From contig NW_026944225.1 in NCBI RefSeq assembly GCF_033297405.1, positions 1,343,990-1,407,989 of the forward strand: DNA of 64,000 bases, given 5' to 3'. The DNA comes from Parathielavia appendiculata (Eukaryota; Ascomycota; Sordariomycetes; Sordariales; Chaetomiaceae). Under the pieces are notes generated by a model. The model searched no databases. It saw only the letters and a program-made list of their open reading frames with translations, and had not been told where the DNA came from. This document shows, piece after piece, positions 34,084 to 45,091 of this stretch. The position numbers and the translations under genes are program-made. How positions within the stretch are numbered: position 1 is the stretch's first letter; the number at the start of each line of letters is the position of its first letter.

Positions 34084-37000
34084 TTACACCTGAATGGGAT
34101 AGGGGAACGTTTCTACCTGCCGTGGCAGGACTTTCTGTTCCCTAGGAATCAAGTACGCACCGTAGGGCTCTGTCGGGGCTCCAATCACAGGGGGTGGAAA
34201 CTGCAACGCCAGGTTGCTGATCCCCGGGGCGACCGAAGAGACTGGAGGAAGGTGGTTGATGAAGTTACTCCACAAACCGTCGAATTCGAACTCGAAGTTT
34301 CCGCTGTGGGGTTCTGAGCTTGCGATTGGCGAGTGTGTTGAGATACTCGGCCGGCCGGCCACAAGAGGGACTGTAGGACCATGGGCATTAAGCGGGATCA
34401 TGGGGTTGACTCTTGCTTCAAGCGCTGCGCTGGAAACATGGGTGTGTAAGATGTCGAAATGGGAAAATTTCGGTATCGGCGGCGGAGTCAGCAGACCTGG
34501 ATCTGGTCCGTTGACGGTCTGAGAAGAGCTTCGCCTCTGGATACCTGCGTTGATGGCCGACCCTGGATGCATGTGCTCGGAAGTCGGGCCAGATCTCGTA
34601 GTCTGGACATAGAGACAGTTGAGATTGGTTGAAAGCGGAGGCGCAGGATAAGCATGGTCCTTGGTCCATTTGTTGACAACTTCCGAGAATCTGGTGATGA
34701 TATCAAGGACACGGCGCGCTTGTGGATCAATATCGGCGCAGTACGCCACGATGTCGATAGCGTCACGCATGGTTCTGCGATACTCCTCGGTGAAGTACAG
34801 TGAGGAAAACTGATTCATGAGAATGACGAGGCTGGCAGCAAAGACGAAGTATCTGAACAACGGTCAGTGAGGTTCAGACTTACGCTGCCCGGGGACTCCA
34901 TGTCAAAGGGTGTGTGTCCTGTAGCTTACATGATGAAGGGGTTTCTGCGTGGGAGGTAGCCGTCTTCCCGAGCACTGCGAGCCAGCTTAATCGTCCGGTA
35001 AGACGCCACGACACAAGCCTCTGAAAACCGTGCCATTGGTGATTCGCGAATTTGAGGTGATTTCTTGATGCCCGAACGCTCCTCAACGAGCATCCAGTTA
35101 TGCATGACGAATAGCTGGCGGGTGAGGAGTATGAGCGAATGCAATGACAGGAGGCTGACATGCAGGGAGGCCATTCCGTGGGCCGGGTTTATTATGCCTT
35201 CGCTTGACTGTCGCCGGTATGAGTGTGCGCGAGAGGCCAGATCCCAGTTCTTGGACATGTCGACTATCTCTTGGACTTTGGTGGTTGAGATCTTTCTCCG
35301 AGAGAAGACCTTGAGTGTCACGCCAATGGCATGGGCCGCTTCAACACAGGAATCGATGCTTCTCGCGTGGATAGGGTCAAGCCCAGCCTCACAGCCTGCC
35401 TGGATATCGGTCGCATCTTTGTCTGGCAAGATTTTGCAGGAGCAGTCGTCCTCTGAGATGGCGGCGGGTCTCCCCAAGGTGGCGGCCAAAAAGCGGTCGA
35501 GGATGAACAGCGTCTTCCACAAGTTCCTCCTCACTCTCATCTCGGTGGGCGTGAAGATGACGTCGCGCATTGTCTCCTCTCGATGCAAGCCCAAAGCGTA
35601 AGCAGAACGGACAGCCATTCCTGAAATCAGGTTAGCATTCCGCAGACAGGGCTGTTTGTGCGTCAAGTGAGCTTGCCGAGGTATGCATAAGCTGTGTTTC
35701 TCTTTGAGACGATGAGCATGTAAATCGTCATCAACGACAGTGCTTGGATGGACCAAAAGTCCGCATCCTCAAAGCCGGCTCCCGGGTCGCACATGGACCT
35801 GGCACTACGAAAGAAGAGTTCTCCCCTATCTGGCTGCGCGCTGAGCTGCTTCTGTATTACCGCTTCCTCGTGACTGCCCGGGACAGGCGCAGCAAGTAAC
35901 AGGCCAAGGGCCAGGACCAAATATAAGTGGCACAGGAAATAATTGCTGGCGGAGGGTGGGTCTTTGTAGTATTCCTCGACGGATCGAAGAAAAGAAGGCC
36001 TGTCCAGAACTTCGATCAAGCCGCAGGTCTGGCAAGAATCAGCAAAGAGTCCAGACGAATCGGTTCGATGTCTGACCAACATTCGTAAAGTACGACGCGA
36101 TGAGGATGTCTGCGGTCTGTTTGTCTGGAAGCGGGCTGGGGATCCGGACGTTCGGCGGGAAGTCAATGATGCTCTCCAATATACGATGCCTCTTAGGATC
36201 ATCGATGAAGGGTGAGCCCATTTCCGATCCGGCGGTATTCTCGACCACGATGCGGATCAATTGCAAGATGGACAGCGTGGAGGCATCGCCAATGTAGACT
36301 AGATGCCTGTCAGAAAGACATGGGCGACGTGCTTGGCAGCGTAAGGTCACCTACGAAGGCGCCCGGTCTGATCCTGCAACATCCGCGTCTCGGTGTAGAT
36401 GTTGGTCTCCTCAGACAAGCCGTTCGCGTTTCCACGGCTCGGCAGTTTCCTCAGGCTTTGGTAGGAGCCATGTCGGACATTGACCGGAACGGGCACTGGC
36501 AGGGGCAGTTGCTGTTCGGGCAAGGTGGGCAAGGCGGACATTGACGAGTCCCCAGGCTCTTGCTCGTTCTGCCGGACCTGATCCCAAGATTGCATTGTGT
36601 CGCGGGATTGAGAAGATACTGCTTCTGATGTGTCGATCGCCAATGGTATAGATGGAGGAGACGTGTCAAGGTGGCGCCGCTTTGTTGGTGACGCAGCAGA
36701 GTCGGCAGCATCGTCGGATGTGTTGTTCGGAGTGTAGCAGCACATCAGCTTCCTCTTGAGACAAGTTTGGCAAGGTTTCAAGCCATTGCACTGGAAAGGA
36801 AGTATCAGCGAGGGTGCGCTTCATGGAATCCAACCCGCGTGATGCTGCGATGGTCACTCAACGGAAGACTCAAGGATGAAAGGAGAGGGAGTAGTCGTCC
36901 TTGGAGTCAAAAGTAATCCCGTGTGGTTCAGACCCAACACCTGTGCCATCCTGGCTCTCCGAAGTACTCGCGACGTCTCCCAATTTCGAGATGCAGCAGC

Positions 37001-37516
37001 CCACACACACTTGTGCCACTCTTTGAGGGGCCCCATTCCCCTGCGGCCCTTGTGCTTCCGTAGCAACTGGGTGTGAGCACGACGCCGACTGGGCCTTTCT
37101 GCTGGATGAGGCAAGCATCTGCCCTTGAGCATCGGGCAATATGTCCCGGGTGTGCATCCGACGTGAAAAATCGATGGAGATAGAGAAAAGTAGGCAACGG
37201 AGTTCTGGGGTTTCAGTGGTCAAGACATATCGTAAAACCGGGTGTACAGGTTCAAATGCTTCAGACCCAGCCAGCCACTGGGGCCCCGGCCGGATGGGAC
37301 AGACGTTGACTCTCGGAATGCAACATGAACACCATACCCCCAAGTAATAAGCCGCACATGGCGGAGGGAAGAAGCGGGTGGGTGCGGAAACTGAGAGGAA
37401 AAAGTTGAAGGAGCAAAAGGCTTGGTCCCACACACCTTTTGCTTCCGGCGTTTGCAAGAGTCGCAAGCCTGGGCAGTGCGCTGGCGTTTGTCGTCGGGGA
37501 CCTTGGGTCGAGTCAT
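34084..37516 (-). CDS. Zn2Cys6 (Gal4-type) transcription factor with fungal-specific domain
   Basis: Six exons, 37516-37436, 36790-36351, 36306-36081, 36028-35677, 35620-34930 and 34852-34084; 852 residues. The binuclear zinc cluster is complete: C18, C21, C28, C34, C37 and C44 (spacing 2-6-5-2-6), with the first intron exactly between Lys27 and Cys28. The middle is the fungal transcription factor domain (YIGDASTLSILQLIRIVVE, SYFTNTCGLIEVLDRPSFLR, RSAYALGLHREETMRD, LWKTLFILDRFLAATLGRP). The C-terminus is Pro/Ser-rich with an FDGLWSNFIN acidic-hydrophobic patch that could activate transcription. Intron 1 is 645 nt. Intron 4 (35676-35621) uses a GC-AG pair. The frame upstream of the ATG stays open for about 790 nt without another ATG. 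Likely regulates local metabolism; the target is inferred only. Confidence 0.92.
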
Positions 37517-40500
37517 GGTGGAGAAGGCGAGACAGACGAGGCGTGGGATGCGTGGGGAGACGCGCGCAGGCGCCCCGCCATCGGATAGCAGACACGGACT
37601 CTCCTGCGTAGCCCCGACCTGGAGACAGCAGCCGCAAGTGGGATGGTGCAGGCAACTGAAGAACCGGCGATAGAAGGCCGGGAGAGTGTTAGTGTGATCG
37701 GAAGATGCTGGCGGCGGGGATCTGGCGCGGGAGCTGATCGGCGCGGATGATGCACAAGTCGGCAGCAGGTCGAGGACTGGGAGAGGAAACGCCGGGCGCG
37801 GTCGGATGGACGTGTGTGAGTGTTGGTAGGCAAGATTAGTAGGCAGTCCTAGTAAGTTACTGCTATTCAAGGGTTGCGGTCGGGGTCGGCAGGGGGCCCT
37901 GTCGACTGTCGGCTGGGGTTGCGGATTTGCTTTCCAGCTCGATCGGTTCAGCTTAGTGCCCGCAGCGGGAGAACGCTTGGTGGGACGAACCGCTGTGCCG
38001 CAGGTTGAATTCCAGGGAATCCAGTAGATCTGGTTTGGGGCGAAGATGTCAGTTGTGTTGTTGAACGAGGAATCCCTAGGACTCTGCACCACGCGAGAAG
38101 ATATATATGGAAATGCTGAGCAAGAAGAGGGAAAGAGGGAAAATGTGACTCCAGGATCGAGTTGGAACGGGAAGGCGGCCCATGCACACCATCCCTCGTC
38201 GATGGCCTGCGTCCCTTTTCTGCAACTTGACACTTTTTGAAGGGAGCCAGGCCTGGATGTCCGGGCCGTGCGGCAGGTTGCTTTTTGCGCCCAAAGGATA
38301 CCCAAGACCCTGCTCGACTCGCGCTAACCAGTGACTGACACAGTCGAGGCCAGCTGCATCAAGTTTCAGTGATGGTGGCACGTGGGCCCAGGTTTTTGGA
38401 TAACTTTTTTGTTATGCGCCGCTGATAAAAGTGCGGGGAAGAAGCCTGCCGATGAGAGCCTGGACGGATGTTGTTGGACGGTTGACAAAAAGCTAACCAC
38501 CAAGCCAAGCCCAGGCGAAATGGAGGATGGCGATAGGCGGGGCTCATCCTAACACACGAAACAGGCGGCGGTCGAGACTGCAGCTCTGATTGACGGGGCC
38601 AGAACCCTGTAGAGTGCTTGACATTGAGCCAGCAGGCGGCAGAGTAGCCTTATGGCGCGTGTTTGGTGTTACCATGCTGTCAGACAAATTCAAAACCAGG
38701 AAGACTGCGAGCCCCCGTGATGGAGGCAAGCAGGCCACGGGCACGGCTACTAGGCGAGGCGGCCGAGAGCGGTTCGTGCCAGGCGACGGGAGCACAAGAC
38801 CTGGCGCCTTCCCCATCTCAGATTACGAGCATGCGAGCCTCGCGCAGTGGACATCATTTCGATGGTCCGTCCCTTGTTGTTGTCCAGCGTCTGGTGCAGA
38901 ATGGCGGCGAGAACGTCGAGGGATGGAACAAACTTACAGACAGTTGCAACTTGAAGGCTTGAGATCCGGTTTTGTGGGAAGCAGAAAACACCAACGTGAC
39001 CTCCAGCGGGAGTCAACAACGAATTTGCGCAGATTCCCAGATGAACTCCGTGCTGGGTGCTCGGCTGCCTTACAATCATACACTGAGGAGACAGTACTAT
39101 CCGTAGATGAAGGAGACTCATCAAGACGCCTCAGGCAGCGGCGGCATCCCGTCGGATAATGCACCTAAACTTTCCCATACTCCTGCGGAAGTGGACCTGA
39201 CTTTGGAGATATGATACCCCGCAGCGGCCCCGCTTCAAATGGGGCCCCAAGCCGTGGAGACGTGGACCCTGCCTGCCGAGAACCTGACCTCGATCAGAGA
39301 TCCCTCAAAATTCCTCGATCTGGCGGAATGGGGATTTCTGTTTCTTTTCATTAACAAACCTCACATCCTAGTATTCCCCCCACCAAGTTAGGAGTCGACA
39401 CCTTCGCGAACAAAAGGCATTTGCTTTTTGAAAAGTCCAGGTTCAGCAGTCCTGAGTGAACATTGATTTCCCCGACTGAATGCTGAGTGGACCAACATCG
39501 ACCCTTGTTACAGCATTGGCCAACCTTGGAAGCGTATCGGCACAGGATATGCCGAGTCTGAGGGATGTTTAGCCATACAAGCCCTGGACGGTAAGTTATG
39601 TCCCATACCCATTGCGTGCATCTCCGAGCAAGCGTTGGGAGACTGGACGCGGGGCGCATGAATTCGAGCAGGATTGCCACCCCACGCTCTCCACTAACAT
39701 TATCGCCGCTGCAGCAATCCCCAGATGTTCGTCAAACACGCTGGTCATCCGGCGACTGCGGTTTGTGAAACGAACTACGCTAACCCCACAAATTCCTGCT
39801 TGTCGGTTGTCACAAACGCCTTGCCTGCCTTGTATCCGTAGTGTATCCGTCCAGGTCCACTCCCGGCCGAGTGCTACCAGCTTCAAGGCCTTTCCATATT
39901 TCCACGACAGCAAACTGCTAATAAGATCCGGCTTGCTCTGCTGAGGGTCCCATGACTCCAGCTGAGTTGATGTTACAGTGTCGGATCTCGTCGATCGCGT
40001 GATCATGATCCGCGTCCCACGGCCACCTACTGTGGCACGTCACAGAATATCTTGTTTGTAACCTGAGATGCTGCCAGGACCCGGCAAAGAGCACGCCCCG
40101 GGCCGGGCCACATACCCCACATTCCATCTTGTTCGTGGCATGTCTGAACGCACGTGGTGCAGAGAAACGGGATTCGCCAATGCCTCGCCAGTGCCTCACC
40201 AACCCCTCGGATCCAGTCGGGCCTTGGTCAAACCCGTAAATGGTCGGAAGCCGGAAGGCGCCTGGCAGCGTGGGTTTTGCGGCACGAGCATACTCCAATC
40301 ATGGCCGTCATCTCCGAAGGAATCTCTCCGGGCCTTGCGCAAGAGTGGCGGATGCGTGGGGAATCATAGTGAGGCAAACCACCGTCATGGGTCCATGATG
40401 GTTCCTCAATTATTGTTTCTCCTGGCATATTATACTGTGCCGGATACCACCTTAGCTCCCCAGATGTCCCAAGTCCCATTACCGGTCCCCAAAGGCTGCG

Positions 40501-40675
40501 GGTCTCACCAGAAGATCGCTTAACGTACAAAGTACACCCATGACCAACCTTGAACACGGTGTGATCATATCGACGTCGTGGGCATCGGATGGCACCTCAA
40601 CTCCCAACCTTGAATCTATATATTGGCACCCTACCCGCGATCCATCGTCGCGCAGCTCTTGCTGAGCCTCTCACC
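37517..40675. other. 3.2 kb intergenic region between TF and CoA-transferase
   Basis: Both flanking genes start here and are transcribed outward, so it is a large divergent control region. The part next to the regulator (37517-38305) is an open leader frame without ATG. Remaining ORFs are short and unassigned. No transposon or RNA gene recognised. Confidence 0.45.
40617..40624 (+). promoter_or_regulatory. TATA box of the CoA-transferase gene
   Basis: TATATATT about 52 bp before ATG 40676. It lies downstream of another in-frame ATG (40589), which argues for translation starting at 40676. Confidence 0.45.
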
Positions 40676-42801
40676 ATGCTCGCATCCATGAACTCAGCCG
40701 CTATGGAGTCGGCGACCACAATGACACCACCGACGTCTCCTTCCTTGAACTGGGCCTGGGACAGCGCTGTCGACGACGAGAAGCCATTGCACGATGGGAG
40801 CACTCGGAAGATGTCACAACAAAGGAGCATTCTCATGTCAGCTCTTCGCTGCTGGCAGAGGCTCATGGTGTCCGAGACAGACTGCGAACGAACCGCTCAA
40901 GGGCCTCAGAGTCGTACACGCCATTCAGTCGCTGCCGGAGCGTTGGACGCTCTGAAGGAGTTGTGCGCGGTGTCGCAGAGCGAGCTTCCAGACACCATCT
41001 CGGCCTTCACCAAAATGGTCGAGGTCACGCCGACGTCCGGAAAGGGGGACCAGGTCTGCTTCCCGACGCCTCTCAGAGAGCAGGAGACCACCGCCGCCAT
41101 CAAGGCACTCGAAGCCTGTGCTGCCGCCGCCATTGCCAAACTTCGGTATGGAGAGGAAACCAAGAGGATCCAGGTTGATACCGACAAGGTTTCAGCCTTC
41201 TTGATGTCGGCGTACATCTCTACCCTCGACGGCATGGGCAAGCAAGATTCACGGATCAAGGATAGAATTCCTGGTGAGCACAAAACCGGCCCGATGTCTC
41301 ACACGGAAGGGGGACCATCGTTGACCAGTTGGCAGACACGGACCTGAACCGGGCCCAGTCGGACCTATACAGACGCATGTCGGCCAACCTCTATAGCACC
41401 AAGAATCCCGGCGAGTACTACCACATTCACGGGTCCCTCGACGCCGATGTGACCCTCCAGATGCTCGGTCTGCCTAAAGACAACCCGGACATGACCGACT
41501 ACCGCACCATTATCGACTACATCGGATTCGCCGTCAAGCAGCACACCGCCGCAGAACTCGACGCTCTCAACCTCGCCCATCGCCAAGCCGGCATTCAAGC
41601 CCTCACCTGGCCCCAGTTCCAATCAACCCCCCACGGCAAAGCCCTCCTCGACCTGCCACCCTTCACCGTCCGCCCCAACCCCTCTGACGCCCACTGCACC
41701 CCACCCACTCCCTTCCCGCCACCACCCCATCCCACCACCACCAACCCGCGGTACGCCCTGCAGGGCATCAAAGTTCTCGAGCTATGCCGCGTCATCGCCG
41801 GCCCGACAATCGGCCGGTCGCTCGCGGCGCACGGCGCCCAGGTCCTCAAGGTCACCTCGCGCCGCCTGCCTGACGTGCCCTTCTTCCAGCTCGACGTCAA
41901 CACGGGCAAGCACGCCGTGCACCTGGACCTGAAGCCAGGAAGCTCGGCCGCGGACCGCGCGACGTTTGCGTCGCTCCTCGCCGACGCCGACGTGCTCATC
42001 GACGGCTACCGGCCCGGGGCGCTGGCGCGCCTGGGCTATGGGCCTTCGGTGCTGGCCGACCTTGCCAGGCAGCGGGGTAAGGGATTCGTGTATGTCGCTG
42101 AGGACTGTTTCGGAGGGACGGGCTTGCTTTCGTCATCCTCATCATCATCATCCTCATCATCCCACGAGGAAAAAGAGGAAAAGGAGGCCTGGGCCTCGCG
42201 GCCCGGGTGGCAGCAGATCGCCGACTGCGTGACGGGCGTCGCCTGGGCCCAGGGAGAATTCATGGGTCTCGACGAGCCGGTGGTGCCGCCGTTTCCCATG
42301 TCGGACTACGGCACCGGCGCGCTGGGCAGCCTGGCCGCGCTGGTGGGGCTGTACAGGCGGGCGACCGAAGGCGGGTCATGGATCTGCCGGACCAGCCTGT
42401 GCCAGTACGACGTGCTTCTAATGCGGCTGGGCTTGCTGCCCAAGGCCGAGCAGGAACGGCTGCGGAGGGAGCATGCCGAGAGCGGGGCCGGCTTCTTCGA
42501 GCTGAGACATTGCGACTCGGTGGATGAGGTTGGGCGGAGGGCGCTGGTGAGTATGAAAGTGGCGGTGCCGCATTTATTTCAGGAGGGGGGTGAGGGCAGC
42601 GGGCGGATTATGCAGGAGGCGTGGAGCGAGGCGTTCAAGGGCGTGGTGCGCTGGCCGAGGGAGGCGGTCGAGATTGAGGGTCTTAGGGTTGGGCACGTGA
42701 GAACGGCCAGGCCGAATGGGTGGGATAAGGAGGCTAGCTGGGACGGGTGGGAGGAGGAGATTGGCGAGACAGCCGCTAAGATGGACGAGGTGTCGCTCTG
42801 A
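40676..42801 (+). CDS. Family III CoA-transferase (CaiB/BaiF type)
   Basis: Moves CoA between carboxylic acids, as in formyl-CoA or succinyl-CoA dependent transferases. Two exons, 40676-41273 and 41336-42801, 687 residues. The N-terminal region (AIKALEACAAAAIAKLRYG, YRRMSANLYSTKNPGEYYHI) is found in a fungal subfamily with a degenerate first half. The second half carries the core: GIKVLELCRVIAGPTIGRSL, QLDVNTGKHAVHLDLK, DVLIDGYRPGALARLGYGP, RPGWQQIADCVTGVAWAQG and MGLDEPVVPPFPMSDYGTG. A run of 13 Ser plus a Glu/Lys stretch is inserted between CFGG and the RPGWQQIAD block, where relatives have about five residues. Substrate is unknown. It may serve the neighbouring dioxygenase pathway. ATG 40589 is an alternative start. 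Confidence 0.88.
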
Positions 42802-43080
42802 GGGTACAGTTTCCCCTATCTTGCTGGCGGGCAAAAGTAGCTGGGAAACTTATGGTCGCGCTTATCGAGCAGGTGTGATCATTACGCTGTCAGAAGGTAG
42901 TCTGGTAAAGACGCTGGTTTGCTCTCAAAGGGCATTCGCATTATCGGCAGGATCCTTTCCCGCCCACCCTAGCACTGTATGCCCCACGGATGTCGAGGGC
43001 TTTCTGACAGAGAACCAAGAATTCTATGCTACCTGACTTGAATACCATTACAGACACCCAACACCGTTCGGACCCTAACA

Positions 43081-44434
43081 TCACAATACCAGTCTCCCCG
43101 GCTCGTTTTCCAGGACAACCTTGACCCGCTCAAGGAAAACCTGTGCCCTCCTCTCCTCGGCCTTGGGCACTTGCAGGCTGAAGATGTTGGAACCCGTCGA
43201 CGCGCCGGGGATCACGGTGGTCTTCTTCGCAGCGGGCTTCGGCTTCGACGGCCCAGCAAGAGTGTCAATGATGTCGGACCTCTTGGCAGGCGCTGGGCGG
43301 GCCTGGAGCACAGACGAGGGCGGGAGGGCACCAATTTGTGGGATATAGGAGCCGCGTGACACCTTCGGGTTAGCTACCTTGTCCAGGCCCAAGATTTGGT
43401 TGAACAGCTCGTCCGCAGTGGGCTGGTACCCGGCAGGGAGCGGGAGCTCGTCGTTTGCGATCTCGGTGGCCCGGGAGATGAAAGTGGAGAGCGGGAGGAA
43501 CACGCCCAGGGACTTCTGTATCTTCCTTTGGGCTTCAACTACGGCCGACAAAGAGACGGGAAGTGTGACGACAGACTTGACGGGCGCCGGCGGCGGTGCT
43601 GGGGCAGCCTCCTTGGCGGGCTTCTTGGGCTCCGGAGCCTTGGCAACCTTGATGTTGCTCAAGTCGAGATGTGACGCCTTGTCGAAGCGCGAGGAGATCT
43701 CGGACGGCGTGCTGGCGTTAATCTTGCCGAGGAAAGCGAGGACGTCGCCTTTGAGGATACGGCCGTTGGGTCCGGTCCCAATGATGTCGTTGAGGACGGA
43801 CACGTCAAGGCCGTTCTCCTTGAGCAGATAGTGCACTGAGGGCAGGGGAATCTGTGTGTTCTTAGACTTCTTCGCTTCCGGCTTGGCTCCGATTTCCGAG
43901 TCCGCCGGGGGTACGGCGGTGGTTGGTGGAGATTGGGGCTCCTGAGTCTGCGTCTTCGGCGCCTCGGAAGCCTTTGTCGGCTGGGCGTTCCCCTCGGCAG
44001 GGATCTGAAGCGAGCTGATGTCATCACCCTCCTCGGCGATGACTGCTATCCGTGTGCCGACCTGCACGCCCTTGCTGCCGTCGCCCTGCATGATCTTCAT
44101 CAGGATGCCGTCCTCCTGCGCCTCAACATCCATCGTCGCCTTGTCCGTTTCGATCTCGAGGAGTACGTCGCCGGCCGAGAATCTCTCGCCCTCCTTCACC
44201 CTCCACGTTGCGATGTTCCCTTCGGTCATGGTGGGTGATAGAGCGGGCATCGTGAAATTCTGGGCGGCCAGAGCGGTGGCCGATGTCCGGAAGCCTACGG
44301 CGGAAGCTGTGTCAGCGCGGATGCGTGTCTTCCTCGATGAGTTTTTTGTACAAACCTCTGGCGGCGACATCGCGTTGCAGCCTCCGAAAGGCAAGCCGCA
44401 CCGACATGCGGCATGCCGATGTAAGAGATGCCAT
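43081..44434 (-). CDS. PDX1: Pyruvate dehydrogenase complex protein X (E3-binding protein)
   Basis: Structural subunit that anchors dihydrolipoamide dehydrogenase (E3) to the E2 core in the mitochondrial matrix. Two exons, 44434-44356 and 44294-43081, 430 residues. The start MASLTSACRMSVRLAFRRLQ opens a mitochondrial presequence. The lipoyl domain is at residues 38-120 (MPALSPTMTEGNIATW), with the lipoylated Lys78 in ETDKATM. The Ala/Pro-rich linker is followed by the E3-binding domain (IPLPSVHYLLKENGL, GTGPNGRILKGDVLAFL). The rest lacks the acyltransferase HxxxDG motif, separating protein X from E2. Loss of CEM1-dependent lipoate would affect it. Divergent from the TMEM223-like gene. Confidence 0.9.
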
Positions 44435-45091
44435 GGCGATAGGCAGTGTGCGGAACCCAATTGGGTTGAGCTGTGATGGTGATGGTGGATCTCTTTTTTG
44501 TTTCATGAGAAAGATAAATTCCATGTTGCAGTCTGGACTGGCGCGAAGCGGACCGATTTAGGCGGTGGCCCAAGCTCACTTGGCTTCCCAACATTTGCAT
44601 CGCGCAGGATTCTTAACCAGGCCCCAGAGAGCATAGCTAAACCAACTGTGCTTCTACGGAATCTGCGTATATCTCACCTTCCTATCCGTACTCATTGGGG
44701 CTTCGAAATCACTGACCTAATCAGGTTGTAAGGCATGGAAAGCCAACAGCTGTGAATGATTATACCGCAGTAATCAGGTGTTAAAAGATAAGTAATGACT
44801 CATTTAATAATTATATAAATATTTTGTGAGAGGCGAGGCACGTAGGCACTAGGTACTTGCAAGCTGCGAATTGCCTGCCGAGTGGATCCTGTCTCAGTGC
44901 GCTGCCGCCAAGACCTGACCTCACGACAACACCTCCGGCGCCAACAAAATTGCGGCCCCACCAAACCCAGACGTATAGCTTCAGCTTCACAGTCAATTCG
45001 GCTCAGTTGGGCCAAGAGTTAGTTAGGATTGCGCCAAGCACCCTCCTTCTCTGCGCTCAACACTGACAACCACAGCCTCAGATCACTCACC
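44435..45091. promoter_or_regulatory. Bidirectional region PDX1/TMEM223-like
   Basis: 657 bases between two divergent genes with mitochondrial products. An AT-rich stretch at about 44760-44825 (including ATTATATAAATATT) is the likely promoter core. No gene supported. Confidence 0.5.

Noticed and set aside
38590..39159. 189-codon plus-strand ORF
   Set aside because: Has no ATG at its 5' end and no known motif.
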